Shown here: positions 17,326-25,584 of the stretch, in pieces
How the letters are laid out: every line of letters begins with the position of its first letter
Position numbering within the stretch: the stretch's first letter is position 1
From: Anaerococcus vaginimassiliensis
GTDB taxonomy: Bacteria > Bacillota > Clostridia > Tissierellales > Peptoniphilaceae
DNA length: 64,000 bases
Reading direction: 5' to 3'
Assembly: GCF_900626155.1 (NCBI RefSeq)
Contig: NZ_LR130844.1
Coordinates: forward strand, 1,267,109 to 1,331,108
Position numbers and translations under genes: made by a program
The notes under the pieces: model-generated
What the model was told of the DNA's origin: nothing
The model's input: only the letters and a program-made list of their open reading frames with translations
Database searches by the model: none

Positions 17326-18283
17326 ACCAATAATGTTAGCTCCGCTTGCTGGAGTGACAGATGCAGCCTTTAGGATAATCTGTGAAGAAAATGGTGCTGA
17401 TAAAACCTTCACTGAAATGGTATCTGTAAACGCTTTGTTATATGATAACAAAGCTACTCGTGAGATAATGTATAGGTCAGATCTTGAGAAAAATTGCAAC
17501 ATACAAATTTTTGGCAACGATCCAGCCATTATTGAAAAAGTTGTAAAAGAGAAAATAAATCCTAGGGATGATTTTAAAGAAATAAGTTTTAATATGGGAT
17601 GTCCTGCTCCCAAGATTTTTAAAAATGGTCAAGGATCAGCCCTTATGGGTGATATAAGAAAAGCTCAAGAAATTGCAAAAACATTGGTTGATGCAACTGA
17701 TAAAAAGGTAAATGTCAAGTTTAGGCTAGGGATAGATGAAAGTTCTATAAATTATATTGATTTTGGTAAAGCACTTGAAGATGCTGGAGTTGATTATGTC
17801 ATCCTACATGCTAGGACTCGTTCTCAACAATACTCTGGCAAGGCGAATTGGGATGATATTAGAAAGCTTAAAGAAGCTTTAAGTATTCCAGTAGTCGCAA
17901 ACGGAGATTGCTTCTCAGTTGAAGATTATATAAAAATAATCGAAACTACAAGTGCAGATGGAGTAATGATAGCCAGAGGTGCAATGGGAAACCCATTTAT
18001 ATTTAGGCAAATTAAAGATTATCTAAAAGGTGAAAAAATAAAAGATCCAACCTACGACGACATATTAGATACTATCAAAAGACAATATGACTTATCTCTT
18101 ACTTACAAGGAAGAAAGACTTGTGATAAATCAGATGAGAAAACACGTCGGTTGGTATATAAAGGGACTCCCACAAGCTGCATCATACAGAGATAGGGTAA
18201 ACAAACTTAGAACAAGCGAGGAGATTTTTGATCTACTCGATGAATATAGGAAATATTTAGAGGATAATTATGACAGAAAATAA
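17303..18283 (+). CDS. dusB: tRNA-dihydrouridine synthase (DusB type)
   Basis: Dus enzymes reduce uridines in the tRNA D-loop using FMN. The 326-residue TIM-barrel protein has the PLAGVTDAAFR N-terminus, the catalytic-Cys motif NMGCPAPK, the FMN-binding ARTRSQQYSGKANW and ARGAMGNPFIF segments, and a C-terminal helical domain. Two starts are possible (ATG 17303 or 17315), neither with a strong site, and the first was kept. It overlaps coaX and greA and so belongs to the coaX-lysS operon. Confidence 0.94.
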   Translation: MKEIMINKPIMLAPLAGVTDAAFRIICEENGADKTFTEMVSVNALLYDNKATREIMYRSDLEKNCNIQIFGNDPAIIEKVVKEKINPRDDFKEISFNMGCPAPKIFKNGQGSALMGDIRKAQEIAKTLVDATDKKVNVKFRLGIDESSINYIDFGKALEDAGVDYVILHARTRSQQYSGKANWDDIRKLKEALSIPVVANGDCFSVEDYIKIIETTSADGVMIARGAMGNPFIFRQIKDYLKGEKIKDPTYDDILDTIKRQYDLSLTYKEERLVINQMRKHVGWYIKGLPQAASYRDRVNKLRTSEEIFDLLDEYRKYLEDNYDRK

Positions 18284-18743
18284 AGAAGTAATATTAAGTA
18301 AAGAATATCTTGAAAAACTTGAAGATGAGTTAGAATATCTAAAAACAAAAAAACGTCCAGAAATAGCAGAGAAAATTAAAGTTGCAAGAAGCTTTGGTGA
18401 CCTTTCAGAAAATGCTGACTACGATGAAGCCAAGAATGAACAAGGTGAAGTAGAATCAAGAATAGCAAAAGTTGAAGATATGATTAGAAATGCCAAAACA
18501 ATCGAGGTAAACGAAAATTCAGATGAAGTTGGCGTTGGTAATACAGTAACTGTATATGATGAAGAATTCGACGAAGATTTAGAATATAAAATCGTAGGTA
18601 CTGCTGAATCTAATCCACTAGAAGGATATATTTCAAATGAAAGCCCAGTTGGAGCAGCATTAATAGGTAAGAAAGTTAACGAAAGAGTTGAAGTAAGTAC
18701 ACCTAATGGAAAGATGTATTTTGTAATCAAAAATATTAAATAA
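18270..18743 (+). CDS. greA: Transcription elongation factor GreA
   Basis: GreA rescues backtracked RNA polymerase by stimulating transcript cleavage. The 157-residue protein has the N-terminal coiled coil with the [13 protein letters not shown] tip (about residues 40-55), which carries the acidic residues that reach the active site. The C-terminal FKBP-like domain contains [27 protein letters not shown] site precedes ATG 18270. The dusB-greA-lysS order is common in Firmicutes. Confidence 0.97.
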   Translation: MTENKEVILSKEYLEKLEDELEYLKTKKRPEIAEKIKVARSFGDLSENADYDEAKNEQGEVESRIAKVEDMIRNAKTIEVNENSDEVGVGNTVTVYDEEFDEDLEYKIVGTAESNPLEGYISNESPVGAALIGKKVNERVEVSTPNGKMYFVIKNIK

Positions 18744-18753
18744 AGGAGAGAAA

Positions 18754-20652
18754 ATGGCTGACAACAAAGACTTAAATGAGATGCTAAAGATCAAAAGAGA
18801 CAAGCTTGAAGATCTAAAAAAAGAAGGTCGTGATCCACACAAAATTGTTAATTTCAAAGGTAGAATATCATCAAATGAAATTAAAGATAACTTTGACGAC
18901 TACGATGGCAAAGAAGTAAGAATTGCCGGAAGAATCATGGCTAAGAGAGGTCATGGAAACATGAGCTTTATGGATATCCAAGATGAATCCGGTCAAATCC
19001 AAATTGTAAACCGTAAAAATGTTATCGGTGAAGAATTTAAGCAAGTAAAAAAATATGATATTGGTGATATAGTTGGTATAGACGGCAAGGTATTTAAAAC
19101 TAATCAAGGTGAAATATCAATAGAAACTGAAAAACCAGTACTAATGACTAAATCTCTACAAATTCTTCCAGAAAAATGGCACGGTCTCAAAGATCCAGAC
19201 CTAAGATATAGACAAAGATATCTAGATCTTATAGTTAACCCAGAAGTAAAGGATGTCTTTGTACAAAGAAGCCAAATAATCTCAGAAATTAGAAGATTCT
19301 TGGATGGTAGAGGATTCTTGGAAGTTGAAACTCCAATCCTAAATACAATTGCAGGTGGAGCAACAGCAAGACCATTTACAACTCACCACAACAGTTTAAA
19401 TATTGGGATGTATTTAAGAATCGCATCTGAGCTATATCTAAAAAGACTAATCGTTGGTGGATTTGATAAAGTTTATGAAATAGGAAGAATGTTTAGAAAC
19501 GAAGGAATGGATGCAACTCACAATCCTGAGTTTACAACAATGGAACTTTACCAAGCTTACGGCGACTTTGAAGATATGATGGAAATAACCGAAACTATGG
19601 TTGAAACAGTTGCTCAAAAAGTAAAAGGCACAACTGTAGTGGAGTTTGACGGCAATGAAATCGAACTAAAAGCTCCTTGGAAGAGAATGACAATGATTGA
19701 TGCTGTCAAAGAATATTCTGGTGTAGACTTTAATGAAATCAGTGATTATGACGAAGCTGTAGCCAAAGCTAAAGAAAACAACGTTGAAGTAAAAGGAACT
19801 ATTGGAGAAATCATTGCAGAATTCTTTGATGAATTTGTAGAAGATAAACTAATCCAACCTACATTTATTACTGATTATCCAGTAGAAATATCTCCACTTG
19901 CAAAAAGAAAAAATGATGATGATAGCTTGACATACAGGTTTGAAGCATTCATTAATGGTGCAGAAATTGCCAATGCCTTCTCTGAATTAAATGATGCAGC
20001 AGATCAAAAAGGTAGATTCTTAGACCAAGTTGCAAAAAGAGAAGCAGGTGATGATGAAGCTCAAATGATGGATTATGATTTTGTAAATGCCTTAGAAGTA
20101 GGTATGCCTCCAACAGGTGGTTTAGGAATTGGTATTGATAGACTAATCATGATTCTAACAGGTCAACACTCAATTAGAGACGTATTGCTATTTCCTACAA
20201 TGAAGCCAATAGGTCAAGAAAAAGAAGAAGCTTCAAACAAACAAAAACTTGATTCTATTGATGAAGAACCAATAGAAATTGATTTCTCAAAAGTACAAAT
20301 CGAAGATATATATGAAGACGTTGACTTTGAAACATTCACTAAATCAGACTTTAGAGCAGTTAAAGTAATAAATTGTGAGGAAGTTCCAAAGAGCAAAAAA
20401 CTTCTAAGATTTACTCTTGATGATGGTACAGGTACTGAGAGAACAATTCTTTCTGGTATTAAGAACTATTACGATGCCGAAGATTTAGTAGGAAAAACTC
20501 TTCTTGCTATAGTTAACCTCCCAGCAAGAAAGATGATGGGCGTAGAAAGTCAAGGTATGCTACTATCTGCAGTACACAAGGAAGAAGATGAAGAAAGACT
20601 AAATTTAATCATTCTTTCAAATAGAATACCAGCAGGTGCTAAACTTTATTAG
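18754..20652 (+). CDS. lysS: Lysyl-tRNA synthetase (class II) with C-terminal tRNA-binding domain
   Basis: This enzyme charges tRNA-Lys. The 632-residue protein has an N-terminal OB anticodon-binding domain (about 30-165) and a class II catalytic core. The core shows motif 2 ([21 protein letters not shown]) and motif 3 ([15 protein letters not shown]) and ends about residue 490. After an acidic linker there is an extra Trbp111/EMAPII-like OB domain at about 524-632 ([38 protein letters not shown]), as seen at the C-terminus of many MetRS. Ordinary bacterial LysRS is about 500 residues. AAGGAG precedes the ATG, and a strong terminator follows. Confidence 0.95.
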   Translation: MADNKDLNEMLKIKRDKLEDLKKEGRDPHKIVNFKGRISSNEIKDNFDDYDGKEVRIAGRIMAKRGHGNMSFMDIQDESGQIQIVNRKNVIGEEFKQVKKYDIGDIVGIDGKVFKTNQGEISIETEKPVLMTKSLQILPEKWHGLKDPDLRYRQRYLDLIVNPEVKDVFVQRSQIISEIRRFLDGRGFLEVETPILNTIAGGATARPFTTHHNSLNIGMYLRIASELYLKRLIVGGFDKVYEIGRMFRNEGMDATHNPEFTTMELYQAYGDFEDMMEITETMVETVAQKVKGTTVVEFDGNEIELKAPWKRMTMIDAVKEYSGVDFNEISDYDEAVAKAKENNVEVKGTIGEIIAEFFDEFVEDKLIQPTFITDYPVEISPLAKRKNDDDSLTYRFEAFINGAEIANAFSELNDAADQKGRFLDQVAKREAGDDEAQMMDYDFVNALEVGMPPTGGLGIGIDRLIMILTGQHSIRDVLLFPTMKPIGQEKEEASNKQKLDSIDEEPIEIDFSKVQIEDIYEDVDFETFTKSDFRAVKVINCEEVPKSKKLLRFTLDDGTGTERTILSGIKNYYDAEDLVGKTLLAIVNLPARKMMGVESQGMLLSAVHKEEDEERLNLIILSNRIPAGAKLY

Positions 20653-20660
20653 TTAATACA

Positions 20661-20692
20661 AGCGGAAAGTTTTTATAACTTTTCGCTTTTTC
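20661..20692 (+). terminator. Intrinsic terminator after lysS
   Basis: AGCGGAAAGT (20661-20670) pairs with ACTTTTCGCT (20678-20687) with one G-U, followed by TTTTTC. The next 165 bases (20693-20857) are AT-rich with no gene or clear structure. Confidence 0.85.
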
Positions 20693-20860
20693 TATGAAAA
20701 AATTTAGAGATAATGTATTTTTTTGAAATAAACACTAAAACAATTATGTAGAGAATTTGACTTTGTCATAATAAGGGGTAAAAATATTAGTGATACAAGA
20801 ATATGTATTATTTGTGTAAAGTATATTTAGAAAAAATGTAAATAGATCCACATAATTTGC

Positions 20861-20889
20861 TTGCATTTTCTACACAATTAGTATATAAT
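20861..20889 (+). promoter_or_regulatory. Promoter of the surface protein gene
   Basis: TTGCAT at 20861-20866 and TATAAT at 20884-20889 are separated by exactly 17 bases. The start codon is 40 bases downstream with AAAGGAG at 20913-20919, so the leader is short. This appears to be a strong single-gene promoter. Confidence 0.75.
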
Positions 20890-20928
20890 TTAAGTATCAA
20901 AGATGAAAATAAAAAGGAGATTATCATA

Positions 20929-22053
20929 ATGAAAAAAAGAAATGTATTAGCATTGGCACTTGCTGCTGGTCTTGTTCTTGGTGGAACATCTTATGCAGAA
21001 GAAGATCCTACACCAGCAGAATCACAATTTGCTCTAACAAAAGAAGAAAAACAAGTTAAAGAAGATGTAGCTAAAAATAACGCTCCTCTAACAGATGCTG
21101 AAAGACCAAAATTCAAGGAACCAGGTTACAACCTTGACAAAAATGGTAATGTTAAGGAACTAACTCCAGCTGAACAACCTTCATTCAAATTTGAAGATTC
21201 AAAAGGAAATCCAAAAAATCCTGAATTTACAGAAGCTGAAGCTCCAAAGTTCCAATATCTAGAAAATGGAAAAGAGTTTAACAATGTTGAATTAAACAAA
21301 GCTGAAGATCCATTTGGATCAGCAAATGTTAAAAAAGATGCTCCAAAAACTTCAAAAGAAAATAACCCAAGATATTTTAAGAGTGTTCAAGAAGCAGTAG
21401 CAGCTTATCCAGGATCTACACCAATGTATGAAAATGGTAGATATGTAGTATACTCTGACAAAGCTCCACTAATCGGATACGAATTCGACTCAGTAGAAGC
21501 TGCAACAGATGTATTTCCTAACCTAGAAGTAGAAGCTAAAAATGGTAAATACTACGTTTACACATCTCAAGCTCCACTTCTAAAATATACATTTGATACA
21601 CAAGAAGAAGCTTTCGAAGCCTTCGAAGATTTAAAACCAATGTATGAAAACGGAAAATACGTAATCTACACTCAACTAGCTCCAAAAGTAACATACGAAT
21701 TTGCTACAGCTGAAGAAGCTCTAAAGGCATTCCCAGGAGCATTCGTAGAAGCTAGAGATGGTAAATTCTACGTCCACACAAATTTCGAACCAGTTGAAGG
21801 AACTGTTGCTAAAAAAGTTGTTGGTAACCCAACACCACTTAAGAAAATCAGCTCTGAAACAGGTGAAGTTATTGAAGAAGCTAAAGCTTCTAACAAAGTA
21901 GCTGGCAATGCTAAAGCTCCAGTTAAAGAAACTAAAGTTGTAGCTCCAGCTAAAGCTAACACAAACGTTAAAACAGGTGTTGCTGGACTTACAGGTGTAG
22001 TTGCAACTCTTGCAGCAGCATCAGCAGCTTTATTCAAATCTAAAAGAAGATAA
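20929..22053 (+). CDS. Repeat-containing wall-anchored surface protein
   Basis: I do not recognise a named protein. The 374-residue product has a signal peptide (residues 1-23, cleavage likely after SYA). An acidic N-terminal region repeats L-T-x-A-E-x-P-x-F (near 54-62, 78-86 and 100-108, with degenerate copies near 28 and 122). Four tandem 35-36-residue repeats follow at 149-183, 184-219, 220-255 and 256-291. An Ala/Lys/Val-rich stalk follows, then the C-terminal anchor NVKTG (346-350), a hydrophobic helix and KSKRR. The anchor looks like a sortase signal with NVKTG in place of LPXTG. ATG 20929 was chosen because of the AAAGGAG site and signal peptide; the frame is open upstream to 20857. 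It has its own promoter and terminator. Confidence 0.9.
   Translation: MKKRNVLALALAAGLVLGGTSYAEEDPTPAESQFALTKEEKQVKEDVAKNNAPLTDAERPKFKEPGYNLDKNGNVKELTPAEQPSFKFEDSKGNPKNPEFTEAEAPKFQYLENGKEFNNVELNKAEDPFGSANVKKDAPKTSKENNPRYFKSVQEAVAAYPGSTPMYENGRYVVYSDKAPLIGYEFDSVEAATDVFPNLEVEAKNGKYYVYTSQAPLLKYTFDTQEEAFEAFEDLKPMYENGKYVIYTQLAPKVTYEFATAEEALKAFPGAFVEARDGKFYVHTNFEPVEGTVAKKVVGNPTPLKKISSETGEVIEEAKASNKVAGNAKAPVKETKVVAPAKANTNVKTGVAGLTGVVATLAAASAALFKSKRR
21373..21801 (+). repeat. Four tandem 35-36-residue coding repeats
   Basis: Within the surface protein, four units run Y-x-F-x(4)-EA-x(2)-x-F-P, then an acidic stretch, NGKYYVYT-like core and AP. The nucleotide copies are diverged, so this is an old protein repeat and not a recent DNA duplication. 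Units 1 and 3 share the PMYENGxYV core, and units 2 and 4 share VEAxxGKxYV, which suggests duplication of a two-unit block. Confidence 0.85.
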
Positions 22054-22078
22054 TTTATTTTAAAAATAAATAAACACA

Positions 22079-22107
22079 AAAAAGCGAGATTGTTTCTCGC
22101 TTTTTAT
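22079..22107 (+). terminator. Intrinsic terminator after the surface protein gene
   Basis: AGCGAGA (22083-22089) pairs with TCTCGCT (22095-22101), extended by flanking A/T pairs. It is followed by TTTTTATTTA. Confidence 0.85.
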
Positions 22108-22144
22108 TTACCAATGATAAATAATTGTATTAATATAGTAATCT

Positions 22145-22177
22145 AAAAGTCCCTAGAGATTTCTAGGAACTTTTTTT
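22145..22177. terminator. Second hairpin in the convergent spacer
   Basis: AAAGTCCCTAGA pairs with TCTAGGAACTTT around a short GATT loop. TTTTTTT follows on the plus strand and a shorter U-run on the minus strand. It overlaps the end of the minus-strand lipid kinase gene and probably ends its transcript and backs up the previous terminator. Confidence 0.65.
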
Positions 22178-23078
22178 AGTTGAAATATATCCAATTGATT
22201 GCTTTTTTTAGAACTTTAAAGTCTATTTTATCTGTTTCAAATATTTCTCCGTCTATATTAGCTAAGAATGATTTACTGGATTTTATAACACCCTCACAAG
22301 TTTTGTACTCATTTAAATAAGGGCTTTTTTGGTGTTTGCCATTTTTATATTTTATTATCATATTTGGCAATTTGTAAAAGGGTATTTTACTTGCAGTTAT
22401 TAGGTTAATATGCCCGTCATTTATCTTAGCTAGGGGAGCTGGATTGAAACCAGATCCATAATATGATCCATTGCAAAGGGCGCTAATCAGATATTTACCC
22501 TTTATAGTTATTATATTACCGCACAGGTCTTTTAGCTCAATTTCTAAATCTTCATAAGTTATTTCTTTTAAGGAATTAATTACAGAATATATATATGCTT
22601 TTTTACCTAGTGATGAATCTTTTTCTAGTATATCATAAGCTCCTTTTAAAACGTGTGTATCAAATCCTAGACTAGTTACATTTACACAAAGCTTGTTATT
22701 TATTCGAATAAGGTCAATAGGACTTGTTGTAAACTTAAATATGCTATTGACATTAAAATTCGTATAATCGAAATTTTTTGCAAAATCATTTCCTGTACCT
22801 GTTGGTACGAGTCCAACAGCTATATCCTTGCCATAACAAGCATTTACAAGCTCATTTAGTGATCCATCACCACCACAAATGATTGCATATTTATTTTCGA
22901 AATTTTCCTTATCGAAATCGTCTATTAATTTTTCTATGTGTCCCTTGTAGAGTGTTTCCTCAATTTGAACTTCGTAATCTATATTATTTTCCTCATATAC
23001 CTTTAGTATATCTTCTTTTTTTATTTCTAGCTCGCTCTTACCGGCTTTTGAGCTAATTATTATCAATACTTTTTTCAT
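22176..23078 (-). CDS. Diacylglycerol/lipid kinase, DagK (YegS/BmrU) family
   Basis: These soluble lipid kinases phosphorylate diacylglycerol or related lipids and recycle diacylglycerol left from lipoteichoic acid synthesis. The 300-residue protein has the catalytic-domain motifs GGDGSLNELVNA (about 70-80) and VPTGTGNDFAKNF, and a C-terminal beta domain with the NGSYYGSGFNPAPLAKINDG segment. CTGGAGAAA precedes the ATG on the minus strand and a TATAAT lies further upstream. The exact substrate cannot be told from the sequence. Confidence 0.88.
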   Translation of the reverse strand: MKKVLIIISSKAGKSELEIKKEDILKVYEENNIDYEVQIEETLYKGHIEKLIDDFDKENFENKYAIICGGDGSLNELVNACYGKDIAVGLVPTGTGNDFAKNFDYTNFNVNSIFKFTTSPIDLIRINNKLCVNVTSLGFDTHVLKGAYDILEKDSSLGKKAYIYSVINSLKEITYEDLEIELKDLCGNIITIKGKYLISALCNGSYYGSGFNPAPLAKINDGHINLITASKIPFYKLPNMIIKYKNGKHQKSPYLNEYKTCEGVIKSSKSFLANIDGEIFETDKIDFKVLKKAINWIYFN

Positions 23079-23269
23079 AATTTCTCCAGATTTATTATAC
23101 TAAATATACTTATTAATTAAAGTAGATTAATTTTGTATAATTGTAGTTAAAAAGTCTAAAATTAATAAGATAGTGTGGTATGGTTATTGTATCTTCAAAA
23201 TTAAACTCTAGTTTGGTATAGATTAGAGAGTTTTCTTTAATTATGTTAAAATAGATTAGAGGAGTGTTT

Positions 23270-24628
23270 ATGAAAAATAAAAGATTTAGAATAATGACTA
23301 TATTTTTGTTAGTGCTCTTATTTGCGTCTTGCTCTAACAAGGATGATAATATAGATACAAGTCCAAAATCTGTAGATGAGCTTATAAATAATATAGATAA
23401 TATTGCTAAAAAGCCAGATACTACTGAAAAAGCTTCTAGTAAAGAAGAAGTTAAGGAAGACAGGTCTGAGGCTAAGAAAAATTGGGAAAAGTCATTAGCA
23501 AAGAATAAGGATAATGAAAAAAAGAAAGAAAAACCAAAGAAGAAAATCCTAAACTTTGAAGATGAAGATAATGAAGAATATTCTAAAAAAGCCAGGATAA
23601 AGTTCTTTGGTGATACTATGGCTCACTTTGAACAAGTTCAATATGCCCTAAATTATGGAGGAGGAGAATATGATTTCTCCAACCAGTTTTCTTATATATC
23701 AGACTATGTAAAAGATGCCGATCTTTCTATAACAAATTACGAAACTACGACAAATCCTAATAGAGAATACGCTGGTTATCCTGCGTTTAATACACCAGGA
23801 GTTTATCTTAAAAATATAAAGGATGCTGGTTTTGACGTAGTTACAACAGCTAACAATCACACTCTTGATACTGACGAAGAAGGAGTATTTAGTACAATTG
23901 ATGCCATAGAAAATGCTGGGCTTGATTATGTAGGAACTCATAAGGATGATGGTGAAAGAATCTTATACAAAGATGTAAACGGCATAAAAGTTGCTATTTT
24001 ATCTTATACCTACGGGTGTAATGGCAAGGTTGACCTACTAACTGTAAGAGATGAAGTAGATTATGTAAATTATATTCATGATGACTTAATAAAGGAAGAT
24101 ATCAAAGAAGCAAAAGATAAGGGAGCATACTTTGTAATAGTATATCCTCATTGGGAAATTGAGTATGAATCTTATCCTATACAAGAAACTGTAGAAAGAG
24201 GGCACGATATGATAGATTGGGGAGCTGATTTAGTAATAGGAAATCATCCGCATGTCGTTCAGCCTGTTGAGAAATATACTACTGATGATGGTAGAGAAGG
24301 ACTTATAGCATATGCTTTAGGTAACTTTGTGTCAATGCAATCTTTAGAATCGTTTGGCGATGCTAGAGTTGAACAGAGCCTTAGCATAGACCTTAATATT
24401 GAGCTTGATGAAAAAACAGGTAAGAAGAAAATATCAAATATTAAATATAATCCTTTATGGGTGGGTACTACTTATGATGAATATGGAGCTAGTGTAAAAA
24501 CCTACAGATGCGAAGATTTCCTAGAAGGCGGAGATAAATACGATCTAGTAGATGAAAATCAAAGAGCTAGGATAAAACAAGCCTATGATATGACTATGGA
24601 AACTGTTAATACCGAGGTTATTGAATGA
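23270..24628 (+). CDS. CapA-family metallophosphatase-like lipoprotein
   Basis: CapA-type proteins are linked to poly-gamma-glutamate and other capsule synthesis. The 452-residue protein has a lipoprotein signal (LLFASC, Cys at about 21), then a charged Lys/Glu-rich linker to about residue 105. The PGA_cap domain contains KIRFFGD-like KIKFFGDTMAH, NYETTTNP, TANNHTLD, YPHWEIEYE and GNHPHVVQP. ATG 23270 has TAGAGGAG 5 bases away and is preferred to the GTG two codons upstream. It overlaps the next gene by ATGA, suggesting a shared envelope role. The precise substrate is unknown. Confidence 0.88.
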   Translation: MKNKRFRIMTIFLLVLLFASCSNKDDNIDTSPKSVDELINNIDNIAKKPDTTEKASSKEEVKEDRSEAKKNWEKSLAKNKDNEKKKEKPKKKILNFEDEDNEEYSKKARIKFFGDTMAHFEQVQYALNYGGGEYDFSNQFSYISDYVKDADLSITNYETTTNPNREYAGYPAFNTPGVYLKNIKDAGFDVVTTANNHTLDTDEEGVFSTIDAIENAGLDYVGTHKDDGERILYKDVNGIKVAILSYTYGCNGKVDLLTVRDEVDYVNYIHDDLIKEDIKEAKDKGAYFVIVYPHWEIEYESYPIQETVERGHDMIDWGADLVIGNHPHVVQPVEKYTTDDGREGLIAYALGNFVSMQSLESFGDARVEQSLSIDLNIELDEKTGKKKISNIKYNPLWVGTTYDEYGASVKTYRCEDFLEGGDKYDLVDENQRARIKQAYDMTMETVNTEVIE

Positions 24629-25194
24629 ATTTTTTAAACCAATACGAAATAAATATCTTAAACGCTATACAAAATATGAGAACAGACACACTAGATGATA
24701 TTATGGTAACAATTACGGCCTTGGGTAATGGCGCTATATTTTGGATAAGTTTAATATTTGTTTTTTTCTCTATTAAATCATACAGAAAAATTGCAGAAGT
24801 AATCACCATATCATTTATTCTAAATCTTTTGATTGTAAATATATTATTAAAAGTATCTGTTGGAAGAGTTAGACCCTACGAGGCATTTGAGTTTACTGAT
24901 TTACTGATAAGACATCTATCAGATAACTCCTTTCCATCAGGCCATACTTCATATGCATTTTCATTTGTAACAGTTTTATTCATGTTATCAAAGTCAAAAA
25001 TTATAAATTGGTATATGGCAATAATTGCAATACTAATTGCATTTTCTAGGTTGTATCTTTATGTTCACTTTCCAACTGACGTATTGGCAGGAGCTATAAT
25101 AGGTATATTACTTGGCATATTGGCACTTAAGATATATAATACGAATGCATATAGAGAAGTACGAAGGAAATTAATTTACAAAATGATGAAGTGA
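24625..25194 (+). CDS. PAP2-family phosphatase (possible undecaprenyl-diphosphatase)
   Basis: This 189-residue integral membrane protein has the three PAP2 motifs: KVSVGRVRP, PSGHTS, and SRLYLYVHFPTDVLAG, within about five membrane helices. Such enzymes recycle undecaprenyl pyrophosphate or hydrolyse lipid phosphates at the outer membrane face. The ATG overlaps the CapA-like gene stop (ATGA), indicating translational coupling and a joint role in the envelope. The promoter of the following tRNA lies inside its 3' end. Confidence 0.9.
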   Translation: MNFLNQYEINILNAIQNMRTDTLDDIMVTITALGNGAIFWISLIFVFFSIKSYRKIAEVITISFILNLLIVNILLKVSVGRVRPYEAFEFTDLLIRHLSDNSFPSGHTSYAFSFVTVLFMLSKSKIINWYMAIIAILIAFSRLYLYVHFPTDVLAGAIIGILLGILALKIYNTNAYREVRRKLIYKMMK

Positions 25195-25203
25195 TGGTAT
25201 AAT
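25175..25203 (+). promoter_or_regulatory. Promoter of tRNA-Leu
   Basis: TTTACA (25175-25180) and TATAAT (25198-25203) are separated by 17 bases. The tRNA begins 14 bases after the -10 box. The -35 box lies within the last codons of the PAP2 gene. Confidence 0.75.
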
Positions 25204-25216
25204 ATAAAGGTATTAG

Positions 25217-25303
25217 GCCGGTGTGTTGGAATTGGCAGACGAGACAGACTCAAACTCTGTTGTCCACCAGGGCGTGTGGGTTCGAGTCCCACCACCGGCA
25301 CCA
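25217..25303 (+). tRNA. tRNA-Leu (anticodon CAA)
   Basis: The acceptor stem GCCGGTG (25217-25223) pairs with CACCGGC (25293-25299), followed by discriminator A and an encoded CCA (25301-25303). The anticodon stem ACAGA/TCTGT encloses CTCAAAC with CAA at 25251-25253, reading UUG. The long variable arm is as expected for a class II tRNA. The T-loop TTCGAGT is present. Confidence 0.95.
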
Positions 25304-25340
25304 ATACTTTTTTTTATTTAAATCAAGTTAAATACGATTA

Positions 25341-25374
25341 ACCCCAAAATCTAATAGGTGATTTTGGGGTTTTT
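25341..25374 (+). terminator. Intrinsic terminator after tRNA-Leu
   Basis: ACCCCAAAAT (25341-25350) pairs perfectly with ATTTTGGGGT (25361-25370), a 10-base stem with a 10-base loop, followed by TTTTATA. It can also form on the minus strand downstream of tRNA-Thr. Confidence 0.85.
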
Positions 25375-25408
25375 ATATACAATATTTATTTAAAATTTAG
25401 CAAAAAAA

Positions 25409-25484
25409 TGGAGCTAGAAACAGGACTTGAACCTGCAACCTTCGGTTTACGATACCGCTGCTCTACCACTTGAGCTATTCTAGC
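25409..25484 (-). tRNA. tRNA-Thr (anticodon CGU)
   Basis: On the minus strand, GCTAGAA (from 25484) pairs with TTCTAGC, followed by discriminator U and CCA ending at 25409. The D-arm GCTC...GAGC and T-arm GCAGG-TTCAAGT-CCTGT are clear. The anticodon loop ATCGTAA has CGU (plus-strand ACG at 25449-25451), reading ACG. The first anticodon-stem pair is a G-A mismatch. It faces tRNA-Leu tail to tail. Confidence 0.93.
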
Positions 25485-25538
25485 ATAGTTATATATTACC
25501 ACAAATTTATTATTTTGTGTGCATTTTCTATATTTTTA

Positions 25539-25566
25539 TTGTAAGTTTGAGGATATTTGATATAAT
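25539..25566 (+). promoter_or_regulatory. Promoter of the unknown membrane protein gene
   Basis: TTGTAA (25539-25544) and TATAAT (25561-25566) are 16 bases apart. The start codon is only 19 bases after the -10 box, so the leader is very short, with GGAG between. Confidence 0.6.
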
Positions 25567-25584
25567 TATTAGTATGGAGTTATT

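Noticed and set aside
20693-20857. AT-rich spacer before the surface protein as a possible small RNA or transposon remnant
   Set aside because: No hairpin with a T-run, no inverted terminal repeats and no conserved-looking frame was found; a TTGACT-like box at 20757 has no good partner -10.
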